Assembly (NCBI RefSeq): GCF_000224145.3
Contig: NC_020167.2
Coordinates: 2,013,446 to 2,077,445 of the forward strand
Origin: Ciona intestinalis
Taxonomy: Eukaryota > Chordata > Ascidiacea > Phlebobranchia > Cionidae
Direction: 5' to 3'
DNA length: 64,000 nt
Under the pieces are notes generated by a model. The model was not told where the DNA came from and did no database searches. It saw nothing but the letters and a program-made list of their open reading frames with translations. This document shows, piece by piece, positions 1-11,207 of this stretch (the stretch's first letter is position 1; every line of letters starts with the position of its first letter). A program made the position numbers and the translations under genes.

Positions 1-154
1 CGTTGATTACAATCGGTTTTGTAACCATTGAACTGATAAAAGGTATATGCCTCAAAGGGCGTTTCAGATTTTTTATATTTTATTCAAAACAATCTGCATA
101 ACAAAGGAAATATAGGCATTGCGGATAAATTACTGATCTTCGTTAAAGATATTA

Positions 155-325
155 TAGATTGGGGTAAAATGGTACATGTTTTCATTTTCTTGAAGCGCAC
201 CGTTTTGTAGTAAACAACAAAACAACAACCAAAAAGATATATAGTAGCCTCACAACTTTAAAAGTTCGTAGCCTCACGACTCAGTCCGTTGCTAATTGTT
301 AAAAACACGATCCGGAACATTTCTC
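155..325. mobile_element. diverged MITE remnant
   Basis: Degenerate member of the window-wide MITE family. It has a left-end-like GGGGTAAAATGG, the internal TAGTAAAC motif, and the CCGTTG..TTAATTGTT-like and ACGATC motifs in the right order. The right terminus is not clear. It lies just beyond the stop codon of the sulfotransferase gene, so it may be part of that gene's 3' UTR. Confidence 0.35.
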
Positions 326-1882
326 CTACCAACCGTAGTTTTCGCCCAAAATACCATACAACATATGGTTATATGGTTCGTAAAATGCTTTTAGTGCAGC
401 CAAGCTTTCGATCGTCGGTGTATTGGCTGCCAACAAGCTCCTGGTTCTCGCTTTTGCTATTCCGTCATCCAAGCAGTAAATCTGGGACCTGTCAGCTGGT
501 GGGCGAAGACAGAAGTGTCCAGTTTCGTTGTTTTTAACCCAGTCCTCCTGCCGCAATCTTCTTTCAACGCCAACAAAATCCTGGAACTTTTCGTATGAAG
601 GTCCAGGGTTTCGCATGATTTCATCCCCGTTTAAAATCAAGAGCTTCGAATCGTCAAATTTGGCTTTCCATCGCTTCAAATGCAGCGCATAGAGACCGGC
701 AATCAGACACTCGGATCGCCCCCACCACCTTTCCATTACCAGCGTTTCTTGTTGTTGGTAAGTATATTCCTGCAACCATTCCTGTAAGTTCGGCAGAGTG
801 TTGTTCACATAACGTTCGAAAAACTCCGGCCATTCTGGAAAAATCACATGTCTGCTTCGGATAACATATAACCACTATAAACATTCAGATACAAAAAAAA
901 CTTACCATATTTTCCAAATAGATCAAAGTTATGATGAACAAAGCAAGAATATGCTCTTGCAGCTGGCTCACAAAGTATGAGGAAGACTTTTAAATTAGGA
1001 TTTAACTTCAGCATTCTTTCCGCCATGTCATAGGGCTCAGTATAATAATAATGCGGTGTTTTTTCAACTTTAACTTTATCACTAGCCACATCCTTGAATA
1101 AAGACCTATATGTGTAAGAAATCGACATTAAGTTGCTTGTCCACTTCATGTGACTAAAGTTTGAGCATCTCAACAAGATATAGTACTGCATGTGGGGGAA
1201 GATTGGACACCTTTAGCACATTGTATCCTAATATCTTGATTGTGTTTTGAACAAATAACAACGGGGGAGTCTTAAGGTTAGGGCTTCATAATCCTTTGAA
1301 TGTTCTTTAAATGTTTACTACCAATTATGACAAAAATAGGATGAAAAGGTGTCCCATTCCCCCACCCCTAATCTATATTGTTAAACATTGTACAGATCAT
1401 GGGAATGTTGGATTTATACAACTGCGTTAAACTTACTTGTACCAGTCCAGCCCTTTCACATAGTTACGGGTAAAGTATTCAGTTTCGTAGTTAATATACT
1501 TCGGAATAGCAAACGACCCGTGCTTTTCCAGAAACTTGACGAAAACACCAGTCCCGCATTTTCGTATTCCCAATCCGATGACATCAGGTACAGAGTTCTG
1601 TTTGAAAACCATCAATATTTAGTTCACAAACCCTCATTAAACTGCTTTTCTCGTTTCAATGCATAACTGAAGTCTTTTGGCTTCAAATGAACATACGCTG
1701 AATTTTATGCATAGGCCTACAGTATGAAATTTACACACCTGAGTTATAGATAAATTGGCGTCGTGTTTAGAAGCGCCACCTCCACAACATGGTTCCCGCA
1801 TTTGTGTCATACAACAAAGTACATAACACACAACCGCTAATGCGCCTAACTTGGTGAATTGCTTGTACTTCCAAAACCCCAT
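326..1882 (-). CDS. heparan sulfate glucosamine 3-O-sulfotransferase-like, 4 exons, complete
   Basis: Predicted type II Golgi enzyme that moves sulfate from PAPS to the 3-OH of glucosamine in heparan sulfate. Exons (minus): 1739-1882, 1437-1597, 906-1105, 326-834; phases agree and give 337 aa, close to the usual 300-400 aa. Residues ~12-27 form the signal anchor. GIRKCGTG (residues 58-65) is the 5'-phosphosulfate loop, followed by VEKTPHYYY and the substrate-region motif EWPEFF. RWWGRSECLIAGLY and a C-terminal Cys pair (HFCL..IYCL) are typical of the HS3ST family. The exon 3 acceptor is chosen at 1106 because the spliced reading GLDWYKSLFKDV matches the family. A MITE (1179-1378) occupies the preceding intron. 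The exact HS3ST subtype cannot be assigned by eye. Confidence 0.9.
1179..1378. mobile_element. MITE (GTGGGGGAAGATGGGACACC family)
   Basis: Full-length copy in intron 2 of the sulfotransferase gene. Left end GTGGGGGAAGATTGGACACC, right end GGTGTCCCATTCCCCCACCC, TA-rich flanks. The family is ~195-200 bp with ~25-30 bp terminal inverted repeats beginning TAGTAGGGTG, a TA-type target, and no coding capacity. It resembles the Ciona MITE I recall as Cimi-1; that identity is not verified here. Confidence 0.9.
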
Positions 1883-2515
1883 GCTCGGTTGTAGTCAAAA
1901 TGTCTATAAACGCATCGTGCGACCAAGTTATATATGCGCGATCTGCTGCATAACGTAGGACAATAGAAAATGCTCAGATAACCGGCATAAACAGGTTTAA
2001 CAATAGCATTTCCCACAATTGGTGTTCATACATTAAGCGTGAATGTTTTACACATGTCAAAATATACACTCATGATTTGTACAATGGTTAACTATGTATA
2101 TAATTTCCCTAATATTAAAATGAACGTGGCCTAAATAAAGTTGCTTGTAATATGCACTATTACTGTAAATATTGGACAATTAAACGTGAACAATGTTTAA
2201 AAAGAAGCGATCGTTCCTTAAACGCCGTTCCATCTCTGAGTTTATTGCGCAACAAACGTAGACTGGATTGATTACAAATTCACAAAACACCTCATTAGCA
2301 TGTAAGTTTTTACTCGACTTTTCATCCCGGGTAACCCAGAGGAGGTAGACGTTTCAGTGACTATGATGTCAACGACGCGGTCACAGTTGAATACACACGA
2401 ATACTTAGATACTAACTCTTCAAAGAGGAACTAAAAAGCTTTTATTTGAAAGGATATTAAGTAAACACATGCAGTTTTGCCTGAACAGCTGGTTGGACAG
2501 TATATTTCGAACAGA
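1883..2515. other. divergent intergenic region
   Basis: Sits between the start codons of two divergently transcribed genes (sulfotransferase on minus, nucleotidyltransferase/TPR gene on plus), so it should hold both promoters. It is A+T-rich. I see no convincing TATA box, repeat or RNA gene. Confidence 0.4.
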
Positions 2516-5500
2516 ATGAGCCATTCCGGTGGATTGGACGTGAATGAAGTGCTGGATACAGAAAGTTACGAAGGTATAATAAATTAGAAAATTAGACAGT
2601 GCTGGTAGCAGTTTAAAGTGATCGTCCAAAAATCCTACTTTTGTACATGTTGTGTTTTAGGCATTTTTCAAGCCGTTTGGCTTTCCTGAATTTGTTTAGT
2701 ACTGTGGGTACGATTATACCATAGTATACTGAAGTGATAGTACGCTAACGAGACCACGTGACCACTTTTCACGCATGAGTGCACAGTTGCACTTCGCCCG
2801 ACAGTTCAGCCAGACAGTGCAGTATAACAGTGCAAGGCAGAGTCCGTATATAAGCATTTTTATATGTTTATATACGGAAAAGGATCGCGAAAATTGTTGT
2901 ATAATGTACAGTGACACATTTTTAATAGTTTAGCGAATTTGACTGATCGTTTGCGTAAAGAAATTACATTTGTAGCCAGATTGGAAATAATCATCATAGA
3001 GTAGCATATATTATAGCACTTTGTTCTTATGTTTATCGTGTTTTAACAATTTACAACGCCCTTAGTCGCAGTACCACCGTAGTATAATTCGATATATTAT
3101 ATTTTTTGTTTACCGTGAAATGCGACGAGAAAAGACAATAAAAACATGTCCCACCTTATTACCCAACCCAACTATATTGCTTGTTTTGTTTAACATTTGG
3201 TGTCATAGATACTAAGACTCTAAACAAAACTGTATAGCACTTGTTTTAATGTTTAGATGCAACCGAAGCCAGCATCGTCGAAGAATATAAAATTGCAATG
3301 AAACTTCGAAAGTCGTGCGAGGAGAAGGACGGTAAATGGTCGGAGACGAATCCTGCAGAATCCGCGACATATTTTCGCATGCTAGGTACTCTGTATGCTG
3401 CTAGGGACGATAAAATAAGTTTAATATTAGCCGCTGGTCTTTTTATGGCAGCCATCGTTCGTACAATTCCCAATGTTACCGGTGTCAGAGATGAGTTGGA
3501 AATACTGTGGGAAAAAATTCTTAGTGAATCGAAAGCTCAAAATACAACAAAATTCCATGAAATATCACAGAGAGTCCGTAAGTCGGTTGATAAAATTAGG
3601 GCTGAAGCTCGTGATAGATTGCTACAGATTCCACAAGTAAACGATAAGAGCAACAAATTGAATCGGGAAGAAGCAAAAGCTAGAGATGTTCGTAAACTTC
3701 AATCAGAAATCAACTCAAAACTTATTTCGTTGCTGGAAGAAATTTCCAAATACTGCACAACTGTCCTCTTTGGCAAAAACCAAATTCCTGATTTTGCGCT
3801 TCTTGCTCTTGGATCACTCGCACGGGAAGAAGCATCGCCGTACTCTGATATTGAGAGCATTATTGTTTTATCTGATGACGTAGGCGATGACGTATTAATG
3901 GAAACGGTTGAACAATTTCGTTGGTATGCAGTAATGTACCAAGTGATAATTATCTCATTGGGGGAATCTCCTCTTCGTCTTCTTGGCATAAAGTCTCTAA
4001 ATGACTTCTACTCCAAAGACAAAACACGCGACTGGTTCTACGACAACTTTACACCGTCTGGAATCCAATTTGACAGCAACATGCCGTCTGCGAGCATATT
4101 TCCTTTAGGTAGAAGGCCCACGCCGAATAAGCCATTTAAAACAGAGCTTATCAGGAGAGTAAGCGACATGGTGACATACGTAGATTCTAATTTTTCCGCC
4201 GACAATGGTTATCATTTGGCTAATGTCTTGGCGAAGTCAAAATTCATAGCAGGGGATATAAGTTTACATGAGCAGTACACGACATTAGTAAACAAACGTT
4301 TAAAGGAGCAATCGGACGATATTTTGTTACGGATAAGTCAAACGATAGAAACATTTGATTCGTTTGATATTTTATGCAGGCAACCTGAATTTGGCAACGT
4401 AAAAGGTTTAATGTACAGGCTGATGCCACTTCTTATAGGCTACCTCGGGAATATACTTTCTATTTCAGGAACAAGCTGTTTCGACACGCTCGACAAGTTT
4501 TGTGCGGAGGGTGTTATTACCAAAGTTGCAAGGCACAATTTGAGCTACGCCCTTGCTGTCGCAGGAGAGGTTCGATGGAAAGTCTACGAAAAAGCCAAGC
4601 AGCAAGTACCGATCGTTGGTGTTCTACCATCGCAATTTTCTTCTGCAACTGAGGAATCTTCCGAATTGCTAAACACTGTCGGAAAAACTAGTATTCTCGA
4701 CTTTTTTGACATCGTTCGATGCTTTTGGCACGCGTTGGTTGCTGTTAATCGATATCCAACCGCAAATAATAACAACAGAAACCTTACGGAAAACTTCTCG
4801 AATTCTCCCATGCGTGGTGCAAGCGATGTTGCGCTCATTGCTCTATTTGCAAGTTTAAACCTTCAGTTAGACAAACCATTAGAATTAGAATTGATACAAC
4901 CTTTAAAAACACCAAATGCACCTGTTGTGAAAGATCTTTCGCAGGTCATTATCATGGCAACGGACAAATTAAAGATTTTGGTAGCTTATATGAACAAAAT
5001 ATTCGTGTCGCACAATGACAATCAAATTTCAGGGCTTACTATTTTTGAGACTTTAACGCATAATCATAGCCAGCTTTTAATCGGCGTTCAAGCAGCAAAA
5101 GATGGGTTCCTTAACAATGATTCGAGTTCCATAACACATATATTGGCAAAACTATTTGGTCCAGATTTCTATCACGCAGAACTGGAAACATTAGAACGGG
5201 TTATGGTTCAGTTACAAGATTTAACAAAGAGTTTTTTCGGTGATCAATCCGCAATTACAAATATGCCGATACTCTTAGTCAACGTGTTCTTGTTGGCTTC
5301 TTCTTCCGCTACAATACAAAGGTTAGGCGAAGAGGTTGCTGCGAAGAAACTTACCAAAGACACAGTACAAAGTACATTTTCCGATCTTGATAAAATCTTA
5401 CGACTACAGAATGACTTGGTCACCGATATTCGCCAAAATTGTCCAAGCATGACAGATTTTAGTCTGACCGAATATGGGTTAGAGCTAACGTCAAAGTGGA

Positions 5501-6123
5501 CGTCAGACGGTTCTCCAGCGTTAAACTCGTTAAAATTACTCACACAGAAATGGCCGGACGAAATTTTACTGAACACTAAAGGTAAACTCTTGTCTACGAA
5601 TTCAGGAGATTTCTGGCAAGCAATTGAAAAAGTGCATGACGTCATAAGGTTTATCCAAGGTGTACCTGATTGGTCCATGCTCGTAGGATTGGCCGGTGAG
5701 CTGACTGTTCGTGAGCTAGAGTCGGTTGCTAGGTTGATACAGCGTATCAGGGGAGACTACTTTTTCAAGGTTAACAATTTCGTGGAAGCACAACGATTCT
5801 ATAAAGAGGAACTTTCGATTCTAGAAAGAAACTGCGTAGAGAGAGGCCGTTATCGAGCTCTTGTTGGAACAGCGAAGAAATCAATTGCTTGTTGCGCATT
5901 AGAGCTAGGGATCTACAAAGAAGCCCTCGAGTTATTTCAGAAAGAAATTTTCTACAGACTGGAATATGCCACAGCCAGGACTTCCGCCGAGGAAATCGCT
6001 GAAAACTTTATCAATCAATCTCGTTGTTATTCTGGCCTCGGGCAAGACCTGGAAGCCGATTTTTACTTTCGTAATGCAGGTGGCATACTGGAGAACGGAA
6101 TTTGGACAAAACGAAAATTTTGA
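2516..6123 (+). CDS. GlnD/DUF294-like nucleotidyltransferase-motif protein with C-terminal TPR-like helices
   Basis: Function unknown. Two exons, 2516-2573 and 3257-6123, join in phase (GAAG|gt..ag|AT) to give 974 aa; the splice is supported because the ATG at 2516 has an open frame running exactly to the donor. Residues ~205-219 read GSLAREEASPYSDIE, the G-S-x(2)-R-E-x-S-D-x-D/E signature of the GlnD/DUF294 nucleotidyltransferase fold, followed by a beta strand (SIIVLSDD). The middle ~500 residues are helical and not recognised. Residues ~845-965 look like two to three TPR helix pairs (DYFFKVNNFVEAQRFYKEEL, YKEALELFQKE). No signal peptide or membrane segment. One 2.87 kb coding exon is unusual beside its intron-rich neighbours and could reflect retroposition or gene transfer (inference). 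The catalytic third acidic residue cannot be placed by eye. Confidence 0.8.
2995..3177. mobile_element. MITE, diverged copy
   Basis: In the single intron of the nucleotidyltransferase/TPR gene. The right half is clear (GTTTACC..GACGAGAAAAGACAA..CATGTCCCACC..CCCAACCCAACTATA); the left end is eroded. Confidence 0.7.
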
Positions 6124-6711
6124 AATGTTACTTATCACAACAGCAACTTCTGCAAGTAGCTTCCACAGAGCTCTCCAACTAACATTTTCGCATCAACAGT
6201 ATAAAATTGAAAAACTGCTCGGTTCTCAACTACGTGCTATCGTTTTTTTATTGCTGTGTTTCTTTTAAACGCTTCTGCTGTTCATATGCTTTACAGTTTG
6301 GGTACCAGATTTTTACTGACTTTTACATCGCTTAATCGTGTGTTTGTTTCAGTTTGACAGTCTTACAAAACTAATCTATTTCAAAATATAATGGTGTACT
6401 GTACAGTGTACACAGTTGACTGAATGCTCCATATACGTAACAGTAAATAAACTGGGGTAAAGCGTTTTACAGTTTTTATACCGTAAGAAAAAGGCGAACA
6501 TATACACAAAAACCATAATCGGGCACGAGGTATGTGGAAGAACACGCGAGTTATACCATCTAGCCCGACACGCTATATGATAAATCATTGTATGCATTGA
6601 TTGGAAGGTGTATTTTTCTAATCACCAAAGCTACACAGTTGGAAATCTAAAGTAGTCTTATTTAATAGAAACGAAAACGGTAAGATCAAAAAAATACTCG
6701 CAAAACAAACA
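6124..6711. other. intergenic, convergent 3' ends
   Basis: Lies between the stop of the nucleotidyltransferase/TPR gene (plus) and the 3' end of the GT31 gene (minus). It contains only short chance ORFs. An AATAAA occurs on plus near 6447, a possible poly(A) signal. Nothing else recognised. Confidence 0.4.
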
Positions 6712-6912
6712 TAGTATAGTGAAGGGGGGAAAGATGGGACACCTTTATAGCGCATAGTATCCAAGTATCTTGACCGTGTTTTAAATAAGTAACACCAGTC
6801 TATGGGAGTCGTAAAGATACAGTTTTATAAACATTTGAATTTTCTTTGTTTACTAGCAAATGGGACGAAAAATACAACGAAAAGGTGTCCTATCTTCCCC
6901 AACCCTACTATA
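6712..6912. mobile_element. MITE
   Basis: Both ends visible: AGTGAAGGGGGGAAAGATGGGACACC at the left and GGTGTCCTATCTTCCCCAACC..CTACTATA at the right. It lies 3' of the GT31 stop codon. Confidence 0.9.
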
Positions 6913-6964
6913 TGGAAGAACTTTTATTCAAGTACAGTATACTTAATACAAATACATGCATATG

Positions 6965-9606
6965 CTATAATATCTTTTTCCATTCACTTAAAAACTTTGC
7001 TTTAATATCAGAATTTTTATTATCAAGATACAAACACGACCCTTTTGGCATTCGACCAAGTGAGACACCAATCTGTGCAAAAACCTGTTTAAGTCATTAT
7101 AACCGATAGCCATCGTATAGTACTGTGGGGTAAGATGGGAAACTGTTAGCACATACATTCTACATTTCTTGATTGTGTATTAAACATTTAACAATGCGAG
7201 TCGCAGTTATATAATTACGTAAATATTCGTTGTTTACTACCATATTGGGAAAAAAGGAGGAAAGTGTCCCATCTTACCTCACCCTACTAAATGAACCAAA
7301 CACATTTGTTTAAATAACAGTGGATAAAAAACTGCAGTAATAAAGTTAAAAGTTAACTATACATATTGGAATGCTTACGTAGTGAGTTATGCCAAATCGA
7401 AAGCAATCTTACTTTTTCGCGCAGCACTCCAGAAACGAACACGTCATCAATAGCAAAATCGGAGTGCGTGTGACAGGATGTTAAATATATCTTCTCAGCA
7501 ACATCTTTGGACATGATGAAACAGGGACCCCAGCAGTAGGGCGGGTAGTATGGTAAATCATATATCTCTGGTGAAACTGCCCATTTTCCACGTCTTAAAA
7601 CCTGTAACATATATACGTTGATATTTGCACTTTTATTTTTATCATTGATATATCGTCAGCAAAGTAATTGTTAAAAATGGAAACCTTTGCATGCCGCGCA
7701 AGTATGTGTCCACACTGAATTTCGTTACTTTTCGGTGACCTTACGATTGCGTAATCTTGCGCAATTTTACGCAAATTGATGAACGCGTCGTCATCTGCCA
7801 AGAGAAAGAAGGAACTTCTGCAGAAAATACAAAAATAGTGACGTTACTGTACTGCGCATCACTTTTTAGTAATAGTAAGAAGAAATGAATGTAGGTATAC
7901 TTGTACGTATATTAATAAAGAAAAACCTGCAATACAAATGATTCCATTTCAACCCCATTAATGCTTTCACCGTCAGGTTTTTGTAAGTGTCATAATATGA
8001 ACCAAGTATGACGTCACCGAATGTTCGAGTTTCGTTGGTGACGTCACGTAGAAGGGTAGAATTTGACGTCATTCCAATCAGAAAAGCTGTTCGGACCTAA
8101 CAATAATCAAGTTTCCTTACAATATGCTCCACGTATGTGATTGTTTTTTTGTAGTTTGTGTAAGTAATATACCTGCACTCCTGAAACATTGCGAATAGAA
8201 CCCCACGTTTGTCGTATGATGTTACGAAGCTCGTTGTGTTCTAAGCTGCTTTTAACCAAAACAAGAATTTCCACGTCTGTGATTAAGTAGATAGTAATGG
8301 ACATACATGCGTGCTAATTCTTCACACTTATAGTAAAAGGAAACAATATATAATTCGTTGTATTTTGCAAACAATTTGTATATATGTATATATAGTACTG
8401 TGGGGGAAGATGGGTCACCTTTAGCACATTCTATCCGAATATTCTGATCGTATTATATAAACAAATAACAACGGTCTATGAAAGTCGATGCAGTTTTATA
8501 ATTCTTCGAATGTTTTTGGTTTACTAATAAATGGGACAAGAATACAGAATGAAATTATGTCTCATCTTCTTCTACCCTACTATATATAGAATATTGGGTG
8601 GGGGAGGTGGGTCACCTTTAGTACACAATATTCAAATCCTGATCATGTTTTAAACAATTAACAGCGGTCTATGAGAATCGTAGGAATATGGTTTTTAAGA
8701 TTCTTTGAATGTTCTTTATTAACAAACAAATGGGACGAGAAAATAGAATGAAAAGGTGTGACATCTTCTCCGACCTTACTGTACTTAATAATAAATCTGA
8801 CCATAGTTGCAGAATTTTTTATCTGGTCGTTGCACAAAATCGAACTCGGTTTTGGCCAAATCTGGAACACTTCCCTGTAGGTTTTGATCGTTTGCTTTCT
8901 CGATATCAACGATAAACCGTTGAGGTATATTGAGATTAAAGTTTGTTAAGGTATTACTGTCCTTCAGGCTAAATGGCGTCTCGGACGAACAGTTAGCTGT
9001 TGGCGTAAGTTGTCTGGAAGCATGAAGCTTTTGTGTAAACTTATACTTCAGTTTGTTGGTATGTTTCCATGTCGTTAAAATCCACCTGTTAAAGGGAACT
9101 GTATTTTATTTCCTAAAAGCAAAATCATAACAAGTGATGGTATATAGTGGGGGTGGGGGAAGATGAGACACCTGTTCATTCTATTTTTTCGTCAAATTTG
9201 GTAGTAAACAAAGAAAATTCAAATAAATATAAAACTGTATCCTGGCGACTTTCATATAGAATAGACCGTTGTTATTTGTTAAAAACACGATCAGGATATT
9301 CGTATATTCTGCTTTGCTAAAGGTGTCCCATCTTTTTCTACCCTATTACACCTAACTTATATCTAGGAATAAGACTTGTTTTACTTTATTGCATGTAAAC
9401 TGTAAAATAATTCGTTTATATAACGCTAGAGAAGATATAGTATATATATCAGGGTAAAAGTTCTAGCTATATTTTACTTTTTGTTATATATAGGCATAGA
9501 ATAACAAACACGATACTTACGCGTAAAATCCAAAGAACAGCACAGCAATTACTGTTATGAACTTAAGAGATATTCTGAAGCTTAACACCGATTTCGCATT
9601 GTGCAT
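6965..9606 (-). CDS. GT31 beta-1,3-glycosyltransferase (galactosyltransferase-like), 7 exons, complete
   Basis: Predicted Golgi type II enzyme adding a beta-1,3-linked sugar from a UDP-sugar. Exons (minus): 9521-9606, 8802-9085, 8173-8276, 7927-8096, 7685-7817, 7413-7601, 6965-7084; phases are consistent and give 361 aa. Residues ~15-29 are the signal anchor. Family motifs in order: RNIIRQTWG (~137-145), GDVILGSYYDTYKNLTVKAL, the metal-binding DDD at 223-225, YPPYCWGPCFIMS (~278-290) and IDDVFVSG (~310-317). The last exon was found by extension: a GTAAGA donor after REK, then an in-frame exon ending TAG at 6965. MITEs lie in three introns and one starts 18 bases past the exon 2 donor. Acceptor-sugar specificity is unknown. 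The 5' half is repeated at 11208-13018. Confidence 0.9.
7116..7290. mobile_element. MITE
   Basis: In intron 6 of the GT31 gene, ~30 bp from the last exon. Its left end reads GTGGGGTAAGATGGGA, a terminal variant that contains a consensus-like splice donor (G|GTAAGA). Right end GTGTCCCATCTTACCTCACCC. Confidence 0.9.
8391..8584. mobile_element. MITE
   Basis: In intron 2 of the GT31 gene. Left end GTGGGGGAAGATGGGTCACC, right end CATCTTCTTCTACCCTACTATA. A second copy follows within 10 bp. Confidence 0.9.
8588..8783. mobile_element. MITE, abutting GT31 exon 2 donor
   Basis: Left end GGTGGGGGAGGTGGGTCACC, right end GGTGTGACATCTTCTCCGACC..TTACTGTA. Only 12 bases separate its right end from the six-base donor GTCAGA (8796-8801) of GT31 exon 2. 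Confidence 0.85.
9141..9348. mobile_element. MITE
   Basis: In intron 1 of the GT31 gene, opposite internal orientation to the two copies before it (TTCATTCTATTTTTTCGTC follows the left end). Right end GGTGTCCCATCTTTTTCTACCC. Confidence 0.9.
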
Positions 9607-10319
9607 AATATTTACTCGACTTAACGATAAATTTAAAATTACTGGGGAAAAAACGTCCTTATACACATTCTAACGTAGAGCTGGCCTTCGCATGCTGTTG
9701 TGTTCTGTTGAAATCTTATATCTCGTGAGTCTAATGCCAGCAGACACCGGCTGTTTACATCATCTGGACCCTGCGGCGAAAAAGAATAATGCTTTATCTA
9801 CGTCTGTTGCGAAAATACGTGGAAAGTAGAAGGATATGTCGTGCTTAAGTAACAATCCATACGTATCGGTTGGGTCGAAATCCCTTAACCCTCGTTTTGT
9901 TGAGCTATTCAATTATGTCAATTACTGGTTTCATGAATCGTACTATAGCACATGATTGATAGTTTTATTCTACATTTTGCGTTGTAATGGCCTGTAATTG
10001 TAATTCCCGAACGCCATAGTATAGGGGAGTATATAAGCTAGCTGTTTATTGCTGTCCCATTGACTTTTTTCTATAAATAAAGGCTTTTGTCTCATCACGG
10101 TTAGGTAAGCAGGAAACTTAAACTTCGGGCTTGTATAGAATACGAGGAGATTGAGCTCAATGAATAATAAAAACTTATTTACCCTCGCGTGGCGGTGGCG
10201 TGATATATTTGGCCGGGCGCGATTGCGACGCGACGACGCGATTTTGGTCAAACCTTCTGCTGATGCGTAGTAGCGTTACGACACATGCGCAGTATAACGC
10301 CCAGCCCAACGATAGATCT

Positions 10320-10490
10320 TATAATAACACGGGTGTTCTATTTCATACCAGTGACGACTTACAAGTTTCTGAGATAAATAGGCTATGTAAGTTTAATAAT
10401 TTATTGTTGTTGGGAGATTTTTTAATGTATGGCGTTTATATCATTTTTGACATCTCCACAATTGACTACTGGGTTGGAACAACGGACGTT
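10320..10490 (-). mobile_element. SINE fragment, diverged
   Basis: Matches the minus-strand tail of the window's tRNA-derived SINE: ACGGGTGTTCTATTTCATAC near the start and ACTACTGGGTTGGAACAA near the end, with a divergent middle. Confidence 0.5.
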
Positions 10491-10548
10491 CAGAACACAT
10501 ACGTTGACAATGGTAACAGGCTCGAGCTTCTATCAGTCTACAGTCTAC

Positions 10549-10633
10549 ACGTATGGCGTGTGTTCTGTGTTTACTATCAATTGGGACGAGAAAATAGAAT
10601 GAAAAGATGTCTCATCTTCCCCTACCCTACTAT
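10549..10633. mobile_element. MITE 3' fragment
   Basis: Right-hand ~85 bp only: TGTTTACTATCAATTGGGAC, then AGAATGAAAAGATGTCTCAT and CCCTACCCTACTATTATA. The left half is missing. Confidence 0.8.
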
Positions 10634-11157
10634 TATATCTTCTCTGGGCCAGAGTCGTAGAAACAACCTGCACAAATTCAGGTATTTCTATGACTCTGCT
10701 CTGGGCGAGAGGCAAACCCGCTAACAACGGCGAGGCTATATGCAAATAAATCGAAAAGAAGTAGTCTTTTTCTTTTCGTTTTAATTGTTGCTGGAAAGAG
10801 CTTTATTTTTCCCCACATAAAAATTTCGAGCACAGGCGTCCAAAAGACCAAGGTGATCCTAGAATACAGATATTCTAGCGGCCATTTTCAATACCTTCTA
10901 CTGGTGCCACCAACCTAAAATTTGGACACTGTACTAACTAGACCCCAGCGGTACCGATTCTAAATTGAAAAATTTAAAATTCGAAAAAATATTAATTATG
11001 AATATTAATATTCGTCATAAAAACATATTTATAGAATTTTCTCCCGATCCAGCTTCAAATATGTTATAGCGCTAAGTGATACCTAAAATATGAAACATTA
11101 TTTTCTTTAAAAAAGTGCGGGGATAGATGTTAAATATAAAAAAGTATGATCATAACT

Positions 11158-11207
11158 NNNNNNNNNNNNNNNNNNNNNNNNNNNNNNNNNNNNNNNNNNN
11201 NNNNNNN
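11158..11207. other. assembly gap (50 N)
   Basis: Run of N. It separates the complete GT31 locus from the duplicated copy. Confidence 1.

Larger units (their letters stand above)
9607..11157. other. upstream region of GT31 gene
   Basis: Contains the presumed GT31 promoter, a CpG-rich patch at ~10180-10265, a SINE fragment (10320-10490), a MITE 3' fragment (10549-10633) and an imperfect inverted repeat at ~10646-10706 (CCAGAGTCGTAGAAA versus TTTCTATGACTCTG). 10780-11157 is A+T-rich and unrecognised. No gene seen. Confidence 0.5.

Noticed and set aside
7353..7412. Stop at 7353 as the C-terminus of the GT31 protein
   Set aside because: A GTAAGA donor at 7407-7412 splices in phase to a further exon (6965-7084) with a coherent reading; the 7353 stop lies in the intron.
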